The position numbers were made by a program, and so were the translations under genes. The notes beneath the pieces were generated by a model that saw only the letters and a program-made list of their open reading frames with translations, was not told the origin of the DNA and made no database searches. From contig CBDAQO010000002.1 in assembly GCA_965199105.1 (NCBI GenBank), forward strand, positions 682,001-746,000: a stretch of DNA of 64,000 bases. The letters run 5' to 3'. Positions 16,500-25,584 of this stretch are shown piece by piece (within the stretch, counting starts at the first letter, position 1; every line of letters begins with the position of its first letter). This DNA is from LMUY01 sp965199105. GTDB taxonomy: Bacteria; Pseudomonadota; Alphaproteobacteria; Acetobacterales; Acetobacteraceae.

Positions 16500-16562
16500 G
16501 CGCAAGCCAAATCCCAGCCGGCGCGAGCCAAATCCCGGCCGGCGCGAGCCAAATCCATGCCG
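16500..16562. repeat. Three tandem 21-bp repeats upstream of metF
   Basis: Three adjacent units of 21 bases, each with a GCGC-(A/G)-AGCCAAATCC core and differing at a few positions. They lie 30-92 bases upstream of the metF start, between metF and mlaA. In one plus-strand frame they read as an A-S-Q-I-P-A-G repeat, but no gene fits there. They could be a regulator-binding array in the metF promoter or a simple slippage repeat. Confidence 0.8.
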
Positions 16563-16660
16563 CCGCGCCATTGCGTTGCGCCTTTGTGGCGCCGTGCTAC
16601 AAAGCCCGGGCGAGCGTCGGGGTGACCGGCGGTGTGGCCCCCCGCGTTGAGGATGACTGA

Positions 16661-17425
16661 ATGCCGTTGCATGCCCGTCTCGTGCTTCTCGCCGTGCTGG
16701 TCGCGGGGCTCGCCGGTTGCGCCACCAAGCCGCCGGCGTCCGACCCGGAGGCGCTGCAGGAGTATCAGGAGAACAACGACCCGTTGGAGCCGAGCAACCG
16801 CGTGTTCTTCGCGGTCAATGACGGGCTCGACACCTACTTTTTGGCCCCGGTCGCGCGTGCCTACCGCTATGCAGTGCCGGGCTATGTGCGCAACCCGATC
16901 CACAACGTGCTGCAGAACATGACCAGCCCGGTCATTTTCATCAACGATGTGACGCAGACCAAGCCGCGCCGCGCCGGCACCACGCTGATGCGCTTCGTGA
17001 TCAACACCACGGCGGGCGTCGGCGGCCTGTTCGACGTGGCGGCCAAGGTGGGCTACCCGGCGCACGAGGCCGATTTCGGCGAGACCTTGGCGCTCTGGGG
17101 CGTCCCGTCCGGCCCGTTCCTGTTCCTCCCGGTGCTCGGCCCGTCCAACCCGCGCGACGCGACCGGCTACGGCGTGGACGTCGCGTTCGACCCGTTCACC
17201 TACGTGCCGAGCGGGCATGGGCTGGAAACGCTGAACTACGTGCGCTACGGCCTGGGCGCGGTGGATGCGCGGGAGCGGGTGCTGGACCAGGTCGCCTCGA
17301 TCAAGCGCACCGCGCTGGACCCTTACGCAACATTTAGAAGCCTCTATCGTCAGAACCGGCAAAGCACGATCGACAACATCCGCACTGAGAAGGATGCCAC
17401 CGTGCCGAACTGGTATTCCAAGTAG
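16661..17425 (+). CDS. mlaA: MlaA (VacJ) family outer-membrane lipoprotein
   Basis: 254 residues. Signal peptide with lipobox LAGC (cysteine at about residue 21). The MlaA body is recognisable from NDPLEPSNRVFFAVNDGLD, the FINDVTQTKPRRAG helix, and the GETLALWGVPSGPFLFLPVLGPSNPRDATGYG core split over two strands. MlaA sits as a ring in the outer membrane and removes surface-exposed phospholipids, handing them to MlaC. mlaC follows 24 bases downstream, consistent with a two-gene operon; the inner-membrane MlaFEDB genes are not in the window. Confidence 0.94.
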   Translation: MPLHARLVLLAVLVAGLAGCATKPPASDPEALQEYQENNDPLEPSNRVFFAVNDGLDTYFLAPVARAYRYAVPGYVRNPIHNVLQNMTSPVIFINDVTQTKPRRAGTTLMRFVINTTAGVGGLFDVAAKVGYPAHEADFGETLALWGVPSGPFLFLPVLGPSNPRDATGYGVDVAFDPFTYVPSGHGLETLNYVRYGLGAVDARERVLDQVASIKRTALDPYATFRSLYRQNRQSTIDNIRTEKDATVPNWYSK

Positions 17426-17449
17426 CAACCGCCTCGAGGACGCCGCCCA

Positions 17450-18061
17450 ATGAAGCTTTCCCGACGCCAAGCTCTGGTTTGGAGCGCTGCTGGCCTCCTA
17501 CTCGGCCTGATCCCGCTGCCGGGCCGGGCACAGTCAGAGGCCGCTTCGCAGTCTTTCGTCGACGATTTCGGCACCAAGCTGGTCAACGTGGTCAACGGTG
17601 ACGGGTCCCTGGCGGAGAAGCAGAAGACGCTGCGGCCGCTGATCGACCAGGCGGTCGATGTGGATGCGATCGCCCGGTTCTGCCTCGGCCGGTTCGCCAA
17701 CAGCGCCACGCAGCAGCAGCTCAACGACTACACCCGGCTGTTCCACGACGTGCTGGTGGACAACATCACCAGCAAGATCGGCGAGTTCCGCGGCGTGAGC
17801 TTCCGCATGGCCGACACCAGCGCGCGGGATGGCGACGCCTATGTTGGCACCGTCGTCACCCGGCCCAACCAGGCGCCGACCGATGTGCGGTGGGTGGTCA
17901 GTTCCAGCAGCGGCTCACCCAGGATCATCGACGTGATCGCCGAGGGCACCAGCTTACGGCTGACCCAGCGCAGCGACTACGCCTCGTTCATGAGCCATCA
18001 CGGCTATGACCTCAACGCGCTGATCAACGCCATGCGGCAGCAGATCGCCCAAGGGGATTAG
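17450..18061 (+). CDS. mlaC: MlaC/Ttg2D family phospholipid-binding protein
   Basis: 203 residues with a Tat-like signal (SRRQALVWSAAGLLLGL, cleavage near GRAQS). The mature part has the MlaC pattern: PLIDQAVDVDAIARFCLGRF, YTRLFHDVLVDN and a C-terminal SYASF-like element (RSDYASFMSHHGYDLNALI). It ferries phospholipids across the periplasm between MlaA and the MlaFEDB transporter. It overlaps nothing and ends 9 bases from the convergent FAD oxidoreductase gene. Confidence 0.92.
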   Translation: MKLSRRQALVWSAAGLLLGLIPLPGRAQSEAASQSFVDDFGTKLVNVVNGDGSLAEKQKTLRPLIDQAVDVDAIARFCLGRFANSATQQQLNDYTRLFHDVLVDNITSKIGEFRGVSFRMADTSARDGDAYVGTVVTRPNQAPTDVRWVVSSSSGSPRIIDVIAEGTSLRLTQRSDYASFMSHHGYDLNALINAMRQQIAQGD

Positions 18062-18070
18062 TCGGGGGGA

Positions 18071-19174
18071 TTAAGGCCGCCGGGTCAACGCCTCCCGTTC
18101 GCAGGCGAGGCCAGGCGGCACGCTGCGGCCGAGCACCGCGCCGGCGGCGAGCTCCGATAGCGCGGGCGAGGTCATCACGCCGAAGCCGCCCAGGCCGGCG
18201 AGCCAGAAGAAACCCGGCGCCTGCGCATCCTCCCCGATCACCGGCGCTGCGTCCGCTGCGAAGGTGCGCAGCCCGGCCCAGCGATGCGCGACGTGGCGCA
18301 CCGGTAGCGTGGTGGCAGCCATCAGGCGGTCGACGGCGATGGCGACGTCGAGTTCCTCCGGCTGCACGTCCCCGGGGTCGGTTGGCGTGGCGTCGGCAGG
18401 GGAGACCATCAGGCGGCCGGCATCGGGCTTGAAGTAGAGCTCCTCGGCGAGGTCGTTCACCATGGGCCAGGCCGCACTGCCCGGCGCCTCCACCACGATG
18501 GCGGTGCGCCGCTTGGGCTGCAGCCCGGCCGGCCTAACCCCGGCGCAGGCGGCGATGCGGTCGGCCCAGGCACCGGCGGCATTGACCAAAGCGGGCGCAC
18601 CGAACCCGCCGGCCGTCGTCTGGACCTGCCACTCCCCGCCGGCCCGCGCGATGCCGCCCACGCGCGCCGCCGTCACCACCCGGCCGCCGGCCGCGCGCAG
18701 GCCGCTGCGGTAGCCGGCCTGCAGCGCGTCGGCGTCGATGTCGCAGCACTGCGGCTCCAGCATGGCGTGCACCACCGCCTCGGGGCGCAACACCGGCACC
18801 ATGCGCAACACGTCCGCCGGTTCGATGGCGGTGATGGAGGGCGTGTGCTGTCGGGCGTGGGCGAGCTCGGCCTCGAGTGCGGCGGCCTGGTCCGTGCGGG
18901 CCACGGTGAGTGAACCGCGCGGGCGCAGCAGCACCACCTCGGTGAACCCGGCGGGCGGCGTGGCCAGGAAGGCGCGGCTGGACGCGGTGAGGGCGCGCAC
19001 GCTGGGCGGGCCGTAGTTCTCGGTCAGCATCGCGGCGGACCGGCCGCTGCTGTGGTAGCCGCACTGCGCCTCCGCCTCAAGCACGGTCACCCGCGCCCCC
19101 GCCACGGCCAGGCGCCAGGCCACGCTCAGCCCGGCCACGCCGCCGCCCACCACCAGCACGTCCGACCGCTCCAT
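18071..19174 (-). CDS. FAD-dependent oxidoreductase (DAO family)
   Basis: 367 residues. The N-terminal dinucleotide-binding motif VVGGGVAGLSVAWRLA (GxGxxG type) is followed by VLEAEAQCGYHSSGRSAAML, the DAO/GlpD signature, and by a C-terminal WAGLRTFAADAAPVIGED with a LAGLGGFGVMTSPALSELAA FAD-binding tail. Members oxidise D-amino acids, sarcosine or hydroxy acids; the substrate is not predictable. The upstream SDR gene ends 6 bases before its start, so the two enzymes probably act in one catabolic step series. Confidence 0.87.
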   Translation of the reverse strand: MERSDVLVVGGGVAGLSVAWRLAVAGARVTVLEAEAQCGYHSSGRSAAMLTENYGPPSVRALTASSRAFLATPPAGFTEVVLLRPRGSLTVARTDQAAALEAELAHARQHTPSITAIEPADVLRMVPVLRPEAVVHAMLEPQCCDIDADALQAGYRSGLRAAGGRVVTAARVGGIARAGGEWQVQTTAGGFGAPALVNAAGAWADRIAACAGVRPAGLQPKRRTAIVVEAPGSAAWPMVNDLAEELYFKPDAGRLMVSPADATPTDPGDVQPEELDVAIAVDRLMAATTLPVRHVAHRWAGLRTFAADAAPVIGEDAQAPGFFWLAGLGGFGVMTSPALSELAAGAVLGRSVPPGLACEREALTRRP

Positions 19175-19180
19175 GGCGCC

Positions 19181-19924
19181 TCAGCCCCGGCCGACGAATG
19201 GCATCGCGGTGGCCATCACGGTCAGGGTCAGGATGTTGGCGTCCAGCGGCAGGGAGGCCATCAGCGCCACCGAGCGGGCAACGTTGGCCACGTCCATCAC
19301 CGGCTCGGCCGCAGTCGTGCCGTTGGCTTGCGGCACACCACTCATCATCCGCGCCGTCATGTCGGTTCCGGCGTTGCCGACATCCACCTGGCCGCAGGCG
19401 ATGTTGAAGCGCCGGCCGTCAAGGCTGATGGTCTTGGTCAGGCCGCTCACCCCGTGCTTGGTCGCGGTATAGGGCGCGGAGCCGGGCCGCGGCGCGTGGG
19501 CGGAGACGGAGCCGTTGTTGATGATACGGCCCCCCTGCGGCGTCTGGTCCCGCATCATGCGGAACGCCCCGCGCGCGACGCGGAACACGCCGGTGAGGTT
19601 GACGGCGACGACCCGGTCCCACTGCGCGTCGGTCACGTCACCGAAATTGGTCGAGGGGGCGCCGCCGCCCGCGTTGTTGAACAGCACGTCCAGCCGGCCC
19701 CACTCGCGGGCGATGGTGGCGAATAGTGCGTCCACCGCGGCCGGGTCGGTCACGTCGGCCGGGATGACCAAATGGGGCGCCGGGCCGGCCAACGAAGCGG
19801 TTTCCTGCAGGTTTTCCGGGCGGCGGCCGGCCAAGGCCACGGCAAAGCCGTCCGCGGCCAGCGCGAGTGCTGCGGCACGGCCGATCCCGCCGCCCGCTCC
19901 GGTGATGAGCGCATATCGTTGCAT
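19181..19924 (-). CDS. SDR family oxidoreductase
   Basis: 247 residues. TGAGGGIG cofactor loop, NNAGGG motif, catalytic serine in NNGSVSAH and YTATK active site. The C-terminus departs from most SDRs: after DVGNAGTDMTARM it ends in a hydrophobic ANILTLTVMATAMPFVGRG instead of the usual VDGG segment. It is the first gene of a two-gene operon with the FAD oxidoreductase. The substrate is unknown. Confidence 0.87.
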   Translation of the reverse strand: MQRYALITGAGGGIGRAAALALAADGFAVALAGRRPENLQETASLAGPAPHLVIPADVTDPAAVDALFATIAREWGRLDVLFNNAGGGAPSTNFGDVTDAQWDRVVAVNLTGVFRVARGAFRMMRDQTPQGGRIINNGSVSAHAPRPGSAPYTATKHGVSGLTKTISLDGRRFNIACGQVDVGNAGTDMTARMMSGVPQANGTTAAEPVMDVANVARSVALMASLPLDANILTLTVMATAMPFVGRG

Positions 19925-20062
19925 CGCTGGCCTCCCTGGTTGGGCAAAGGCTAGCCGGGCCAGCCTGGGTTGCGAAGGGTGTGCCGGAGCGTTGCGTCTT
20001 TAGGTTGCATTTTACGCACGCTCTGGTAGTATTCGGGTGGGCATCGACAGTGGGGCTGGGGC

Positions 20063-21016
20063 ATGTCGGCGATGGGCGCGACGATGGACGTGGTTCGGAG
20101 TAGGCCACCGGCTGGCGTGCCGAAGCCGCAGACCATGCTGCCGGAAGCGCAGGGCGCGTTCGCACGCAGCTACAACCAGTGCCCGTTTCAATTCGCGCAT
20201 GGGCTGACCGGTCACGAGTTGTTCGAGTTGCCGGCCTTGCTGGCGCTGTCCCGCCGCATGCCGGACCATCGGGACACCTATTGGTCGAACGGCAAGCCGC
20301 GGCTGGATGACCGGTGGGAGCGCAATAGCGAGGGCCGCCTGTCGCTGGAGGACAGCATCACCGGCATCGCCGACAACAACTCGATGGTGATCCTGAAGCA
20401 CGCCGAGCAGGACCCGGTCTATGCGCCGCTGCTGCAGGGCTTCCTCGCACGCGTGGTGGACCTGGCGGGCGCGGTGATGCGGCACGACGTCGTGGTGGGC
20501 GAGGTGCTGATCCTGCTCAGCTCGCCCAACCGGCTGACGCCGTATCACATGGATGCCGAGGTGAACTACCTGGTGCAGGTGACCGGCAACAAGACCGTCC
20601 GCGTCTACGACCAGGCCGACCGCGAGCTCGTCACCCACCAGGAGCGGGAGCGGTATTTCGCTGGGGACTACAACAGCGCGCCGTATCGCGAGGGCAAGCT
20701 GGACGAAGCAACCGTGTTCGAGCTGAACGCCGGGTCGGGCGTGCACATTCCGGTGTTTGCCCCGCATTGGGTGCAGAACCACGACAATGTGTCGGTCGCG
20801 CTCAGCGTAAACTATGAGTTGCGCTCGGTGCAGCGGTTGGCGCGCATCTACCACACCAACCGCCTGCTCCGCCGCGCCAAGCGCGCCCCCGCGCCGCCGG
20901 GTGCGACCCGGCTGGGGGATGATGCCAAGGTGCTGCTGTCGCGCGCCGCGACCCTGGCGTTGCAGCTTCGCCACCGGCCCGAGCCTGCGCCGGCTGGATG
21001 GGTGCCGAGCCGCTAA
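20063..21016 (+). CDS. Cupin-like/JmjC-type domain protein
   Basis: 317 residues. The N-terminal part has an AFARSYNQCPFQFAHGLTGH segment. The C-terminal half holds a double-stranded beta-helix: YHMDAEVNYLVQVTGNKTVRVYD contains H-x-D, the first two iron ligands, and IPVFAPHWVQN has the third histidine. This H-x-D...H set matches Fe(II)/2-oxoglutarate dioxygenases of the cupin_8/JmjC clade. A role in hydroxylating a protein, peptide or small molecule is possible; no substrate can be assigned. It stands alone between a divergent SDR gene and convergent tpiA. Confidence 0.7.
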   Translation: MSAMGATMDVVRSRPPAGVPKPQTMLPEAQGAFARSYNQCPFQFAHGLTGHELFELPALLALSRRMPDHRDTYWSNGKPRLDDRWERNSEGRLSLEDSITGIADNNSMVILKHAEQDPVYAPLLQGFLARVVDLAGAVMRHDVVVGEVLILLSSPNRLTPYHMDAEVNYLVQVTGNKTVRVYDQADRELVTHQERERYFAGDYNSAPYREGKLDEATVFELNAGSGVHIPVFAPHWVQNHDNVSVALSVNYELRSVQRLARIYHTNRLLRRAKRAPAPPGATRLGDDAKVLLSRAATLALQLRHRPEPAPAGWVPSR

Positions 21017-21040
21017 GCCGCGCATCGCACGGCCGTCGCG

Positions 21041-21092
21041 ATGGTCAGCCCCGCGCTGCCGCCGCGATGGTCAGCCCCGCGCTGCCGCCGCG
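21041..21092. repeat. Tandem 26-bp duplication at the tpiA 3' end
   Basis: Two exact adjacent 26-base units (21041-21066 and 21067-21092), followed by the first four bases of a third copy. The right unit encodes the last residues and stop of tpiA; the left one is a duplicate lying just beyond the stop. It looks like a slippage or unequal-exchange event after the gene end. Confidence 0.85.
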
Positions 21093-21811
21093 ATGGCGAG
21101 AAACTCTGCCGCCGCCAGGCTGGCTCCGCCGACCAGCGCCCCGCCCACGTCGGGCAGCGCCAGCAGCGCCGGGGCGTTGTCCGGCTTCACCGAGCCGCCA
21201 TACAACACGCGGACGGTGGCCCCGGTGGTCGGTAGGTGCCGGACCAACTCGGCGCGAATGAAGCCGTGCATGGCCTGCACGTCCGCCCCGGTGGCGGTCT
21301 TGCCGGTCCCGATCGCCCAGATCGGCTCATAGGCCACCACGCCGTCGAAGCCCGCGGGCAGGCTGCCGGCCAGTTGGCTGCCCACCACGTCCTGGTGATG
21401 CCCGGCGCTGCGTTGGGCGTCGGTCTCACCTACGCAAACGATCACGCTGAGCCCGGCCGCCTGCGCCGCCAGCGCCTTGGCACGCACTATGGCGTCGGTC
21501 TCGCCATGGTCGGTGCGGCGCTCGGAATGGCCCAGGATCACCCATTCGGCGCCGGCGTCCCGCAGCATCGGCGCCGCGATGTCACCGGTGTGGGCGCCGT
21601 TCGCCTTGGCGTGACAATCCTGCCCGCCGACCGCCACCGGGGAGCCCACGAGCAGCGCCGAGACGGTGGCCAGCAACGTGGCCGGCGGGCAAACCAGGAG
21701 GTCGCAGCGCTCGGCCAACCGGGGAGCCGCCGCCGCCAGCGCCTGCACCAGCATCGTGGCGTCGGCGCCCAGCCCGTTCATCTTCCAGTTGCCGGCAATC
21801 AGTTGTCGCAT
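21071..21811 (-). CDS. tpiA: Triosephosphate isomerase
   Basis: Interconverts dihydroxyacetone phosphate and glyceraldehyde 3-phosphate. 246 residues, normal length. Catalytic residues are in place: N8 and K10 (AGNWKMNG), H95 (ILGHSERR) and E162 (AYEPIWAIGTGKT), plus the phosphate-binding VLYGGSVKPDN and GALVGGASL. The ATG is preceded by GAGGAG. It is divergent from the PpiD-like foldase gene with ~100 bases between. Confidence 0.97.
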   Translation of the reverse strand: MRQLIAGNWKMNGLGADATMLVQALAAAAPRLAERCDLLVCPPATLLATVSALLVGSPVAVGGQDCHAKANGAHTGDIAAPMLRDAGAEWVILGHSERRTDHGETDAIVRAKALAAQAAGLSVIVCVGETDAQRSAGHHQDVVGSQLAGSLPAGFDGVVAYEPIWAIGTGKTATGADVQAMHGFIRAELVRHLPTTGATVRVLYGGSVKPDNAPALLALPDVGGALVGGASLAAAEFLAIAAAARG

Positions 21812-21914
21812 CGTAACTGCTCCTCTGCCCGGGCTCTAGTGCAAGCGGGGCGGGGCTGGCAATGCGGCAGTGGCCTCCGTATTGTTCGCGCCTTTTCGTC
21901 CCCAGGGTGACATC

Positions 21915-23807
21915 ATGCTCGCCGCGCTCCGCCGCTTCTCCGCCACCTGGCCCGCCCGCATCCTGTTCATCGTCCTGGTGGGCGCGTTCGGGCTGTGGGG
22001 CGTCTCGGGCGTGGTGCTGAGCGGCAGCGACGACCCCAACACGGTGGCAACCGTCGGCGGCCAGAAGATCGCGGCGAGCGAGCTGCAGGACGGCGAGCGG
22101 CGCATGCTGGCGGAGTACATGCGCTCCACCGGCACCACGACGCCGCCGCGCCCGGACATCCGCCAGGCGGTGGCGCAGCAGGCGTTGCAGGAACTCACCA
22201 TCCAGGCCGCCATCGCCGGCGAGGTGACGCGGCTGCATCTCGGCGTCACCGACGACGCGCTGCGCCAGGCGACGTTCGACACGCGCGGCTTCCAGGGCCC
22301 GAACGGCGCGTTCGACCGCGCCACCTTCACCGCCGTGCTGCGCAACAACAACCTGACCGAGGCGCGCTACCTGGAGCTGATGCGCAGCGACCTCGGCCAG
22401 CGCCAACTGATGGAAGCGGTGCGCGCCGGCGGCTATGCGCCCGAGCTGGCCGCCCGCCTGGTGTTCAGCTTCCAGGCCGAGACCCGCACGGCCGACCTGG
22501 TGAGCCTGCCGTTTGCCGCGGCACCCGAGCCGCCCGCCCCGACCGACGAGCAGATCGAGCGCGAATACGACGACAACACCACCGCCTACACCCTGCCGGA
22601 AGAGCGGCGCATCAAGGCGGTGCTGCTCACCCCCGAGGGCGTGGCGCGCGGCATCACCGTGGGCGAGGCGGACGCCCATGCCTACTACGACAGCCATCCG
22701 GAGGAGTTCGGCCAGCCGGAAACGCGGTCGGTGCAGATCGTGGTGGCGCCGACCGAAGCAGCCGGGCGGGGCCTGGCGACCGACTGGATCAGCGGTGCGG
22801 ATTGGACGGCGATGCAAGCGGCCGCCAGCAAGGCCGGCGGCTCGGCCATCGAGTTGGACGACCAGACCGCCAGCAGCTTCCCCTCCGCCGAGCTGGGCCA
22901 TGCCGTGTTCGCGGCACCTGCGGACGTGGTGACTGGCCCGGTGCCGAACGAGGGCGCGTTCGCCGTGTTCCGCATCGCCAAGCTGTCCCCCGCCAGCGAG
23001 CAGCCGTTCGACAGCGTGGCGGCCACGATCAAGCAGAAGGTGGCGCTGCAGCAGGCGACGGACGCGGTGTATGACCGGGCCAACAAGGTGCAGGACGCCC
23101 TGGCGGGCGGCGCCAAGCTGGACGAGCTACCGGGCGACCTCGGCCTGATCGCGGTCACCGGCACGCTGGACGCGCAAGGCAACACGCCCGAGGGCACGCC
23201 CGCGCCGGTCCCCGGGCCGCCCGCGCTGCGCCAGGCGTTGATCGCGCACGCCTTCGCCACCTCCCCCAGCGACCAGCCGACGCTGGAGAACGGCCCGGAC
23301 AACACGTTCTACGCCGTCTCGGTGGACAGTATCCTGCCGCCGAAGCAGCAGCCTCTGGACGCGGTGCGGGACCGCGTGCGCGAGGACTGGCTGCGCGACG
23401 CAAGGCGGCATGAGCAGGATGGGGTGGCCGCGCGCATCCTGGCGGCGGTGGACAGCGGCAAGACCCTCGCTGACGCGGCCGCCGCCGAGCACCTGGCCGT
23501 CACGCACAGCCCGCCGATCGGCCGCAACACGCCACCCGCGGGCGTGCCGAGCCAGTTGGTGCAGCCGCTGTTCGCGACCGATATCGGCCATGCCACCATG
23601 GTGGAGTCGCCCACCGGCTTCGTGGTCGCCGTGCCCACCGCCGACACCAAGCCCGACCCGGCGACCAACCCGGCCGGGCTCGACCGGGTGCGCACGCAAT
23701 GGGCCGCCTCGGTCAGCAATGACCTCGAGGTGAGCTACGCCACCGAGTTGCGCAGCAAGGCCAAGGTGTCGGTGAACAGCAAGAGCCTGGGCGAGCTGAG
23801 CCAATGA
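21915..23807 (+). CDS. Membrane-anchored SurA/PpiD-like peptidyl-prolyl isomerase
   Basis: About 630 residues from the ATG at 21915 (MLAALRRFSATWPAR follows); an upstream ATG at 21870 adds residues without family similarity. A single N-terminal membrane helix (ILFIVLVGAFGLWGVSG) places the rest in the periplasm. Then comes a SurA_N-type chaperone region (TVGGQKIAASELQDGERRML) and a parvulin-like centre (PEEFGQPETRSVQIVVAP). The family helps fold outer-membrane proteins. The parvulin domain is divergent and may be inactive as an isomerase, as in E. coli PpiD. Its stop overlaps the trpE start (ATGA). Confidence 0.85.
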   Translation: MLAALRRFSATWPARILFIVLVGAFGLWGVSGVVLSGSDDPNTVATVGGQKIAASELQDGERRMLAEYMRSTGTTTPPRPDIRQAVAQQALQELTIQAAIAGEVTRLHLGVTDDALRQATFDTRGFQGPNGAFDRATFTAVLRNNNLTEARYLELMRSDLGQRQLMEAVRAGGYAPELAARLVFSFQAETRTADLVSLPFAAAPEPPAPTDEQIEREYDDNTTAYTLPEERRIKAVLLTPEGVARGITVGEADAHAYYDSHPEEFGQPETRSVQIVVAPTEAAGRGLATDWISGADWTAMQAAASKAGGSAIELDDQTASSFPSAELGHAVFAAPADVVTGPVPNEGAFAVFRIAKLSPASEQPFDSVAATIKQKVALQQATDAVYDRANKVQDALAGGAKLDELPGDLGLIAVTGTLDAQGNTPEGTPAPVPGPPALRQALIAHAFATSPSDQPTLENGPDNTFYAVSVDSILPPKQQPLDAVRDRVREDWLRDARRHEQDGVAARILAAVDSGKTLADAAAAEHLAVTHSPPIGRNTPPAGVPSQLVQPLFATDIGHATMVESPTGFVVAVPTADTKPDPATNPAGLDRVRTQWAASVSNDLEVSYATELRSKAKVSVNSKSLGELSQ

Positions 23808-25306
23808 CGCCCGCGCCGATGACGCCGGAGTTTGCCGCTGCGTACGCGGCGCAGCAGGGCAGCCTGGTCGCGGTGTCCGACGTGGCCGACCTGCAGACAC
23901 CGGTCGCGGCCTTCCTCAAGCTCGCCCACGGCCAGCCCTACTCGTTCCTGCTCGAGAGCGTGGAAGGCGGCGCGGCGCGGGGCCGCTACTCCATCATCGG
24001 CATGGCGCCGGACCTGCTGTGGCGCTGCCAGGGCGGCCGCGCCGAGCTCAACCGCAACGCGCTGGCCGCGCCGCACGCCTTCGCCAGCGAAGACCGCGCC
24101 CCGTTGGACAGCCTGCGCGCGCTGATCGCCGAGTCCCGCATGGCGCTGCCCCCCGGCGTGCCGCCCATGTGCGGCGGGCTGTTCGGCTACCTGGGCTACG
24201 ACATGGTGCGGCTGATGGAGCGGCTGCCGGACAAGAACACCGACGCGCTGGGCCTGCCCGACGCGATTATGATGCGCCCGACCCTGTTCGCCGTGTTCGA
24301 CACCGTGCGCGACGAGCTCACGCTGGCGGCCCCGGTCCGCCCCACGCCCGGCGTCACCGCCGAACAGGCTTGGGCCGACGCCCAGGCGCGCATCGCCGAC
24401 GCCCAGGCCGCCCTGGCGCGCCCGCTGCCACGCGCCGCCCCGCCGGTGCTGCTGCCCGCGCCCGACCCGGTCTCCAACATGCCGCGCGAGCAGTTCGAGG
24501 CCATGGTGCTGCGGATGCAGGAGTATATCATCGCGGGGGACATCTTTCAGGCGGTGCCGTCGCAGCGGTTTTCGGCGCCGTTCGGGCTGCCGCCGTTCGC
24601 GCTCTACCGGTCGCTGCGCCGCATCAACCCGGCGCCGTTCCTGTTCTTCCTCGACATGGGCGGCTTCTGCATCGTGGGCAGCAGCCCGGAAGTGCTGGTC
24701 CGCCTGCGCGACGGCATGGTCACCATCCGCCCGCTCGCCGGCACGCGGCCGCGCGGCGCCACCCCCGAGGAGGACGCGGCGCTCGAGGCGGACTTGCTGA
24801 GCGACCCGAAGGAGCGGGCCGAACACCTCATGCTGCTCGATCTGGGGCGCAACGACGTGGGCCGCGTCGCCGCGCTCGGCACCGTGCAGGTGACGGAGAG
24901 CTTCGTCGTGGAGCGCTTCAGTCACGTGATGCACATCTCCTCCAACGTGCAGGGCCGCCTCGGCGAAGGGCTGGACGCGGTGGACGCGCTGGTGGGCGGC
25001 TTTCCCGCCGGCACGCTCACCGGGGCGCCGAAGATCCGCGCGATGGAGATCATCGAGGAGCTGGAGCCGACCCGGCGCGGGCTCTACGCAGGCTGCATCG
25101 GCTATTTTGCCGCCGATGGCACGATGGACACCTGCATCGGCCTGCGCACCGCCGTGGTGAAGGACGGCGTGATGCACGTGCAAGCCGGCGGCGGCGTGGT
25201 GGCGGACAGCACGCCGGCGGGCGAATACGAGGAGAGCCGGCAAAAGGCGCGCGCGCTGTTCCGGGCGGCGGAGGAAGCGGTGCGGTTTGCGGCGGTGAGA
25301 AGCTGA
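23804..25306 (+). CDS. trpE: Anthranilate synthase component I
   Basis: 500 residues. It makes anthranilate from chorismate with a glutamine amidotransferase partner, the first step to tryptophan. The tryptophan feedback site LLESVEGG is present near residue 47. The chorismate-binding domain shows IIAGDIFQAVPSQRF, PSPFLF-like PAPFLFFLD, GTRPRGATPEED, LLDLGRNDVGRVA, GTLTGAPKIRAMEII and the terminal QAGGGVVADSTPAGEYEES (quoted in parts). The start overlaps the foldase gene stop by four bases. No trpG lies next to it in the window. Confidence 0.96.
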   Translation: MTPAPMTPEFAAAYAAQQGSLVAVSDVADLQTPVAAFLKLAHGQPYSFLLESVEGGAARGRYSIIGMAPDLLWRCQGGRAELNRNALAAPHAFASEDRAPLDSLRALIAESRMALPPGVPPMCGGLFGYLGYDMVRLMERLPDKNTDALGLPDAIMMRPTLFAVFDTVRDELTLAAPVRPTPGVTAEQAWADAQARIADAQAALARPLPRAAPPVLLPAPDPVSNMPREQFEAMVLRMQEYIIAGDIFQAVPSQRFSAPFGLPPFALYRSLRRINPAPFLFFLDMGGFCIVGSSPEVLVRLRDGMVTIRPLAGTRPRGATPEEDAALEADLLSDPKERAEHLMLLDLGRNDVGRVAALGTVQVTESFVVERFSHVMHISSNVQGRLGEGLDAVDALVGGFPAGTLTGAPKIRAMEIIEELEPTRRGLYAGCIGYFAADGTMDTCIGLRTAVVKDGVMHVQAGGGVVADSTPAGEYEESRQKARALFRAAEEAVRFAAVRS

Positions 25307-25329
25307 GCGGGCTTCCCACCCTGGCGGCC

Positions 25330-25584
25330 ATGGCGGACAATGTCGGCTACTTTGGTGCCGCCGTCATCGGCTGCGGCTACTTCCTCAACCAGCGCGGCCT
25401 GCTTGCCTCCGACGACTGGCGCTTTCCTGCCGCTAACCTTGCCGGGTCGCTGCTGATCGTCACCTCGCTGTGGTTCCACCCCAACACGCCGTCGGTGCTG
25501 ATCGAGGTGTTCTGGTCGGCGATCAGCCTCTACGGCGTGCAGCGCAACCTGCGCCGGGTGAGAGCGGGCACGGAAGGCACTTGA
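25330..25584 (+). CDS. CBU_0592-type small membrane protein
   Basis: 84 residues from the ATG at 25330. Three hydrophobic helices are likely: YFGAAVIGCGYFLNQRG, FPAANLAGSLLIVTSLWF and SVLIEVFWSAISLYGVQ. This compact pattern matches the CBU_0592 family of unknown function, often met next to biosynthetic genes. It lies 23 bases after trpE. Its stop codon is inside the first of two operator-like palindromes preceding the acyltransferase gene. Confidence 0.7.
   Translation: MADNVGYFGAAVIGCGYFLNQRGLLASDDWRFPAANLAGSLLIVTSLWFHPNTPSVLIEVFWSAISLYGVQRNLRRVRAGTEGT

Noticed and set aside
16500..16562. Repeat peptide gene (A-S-Q-I-P-A-G units)
   Set aside because: The frame has no start with a ribosome site and lies in the metF/mlaA intergenic region.
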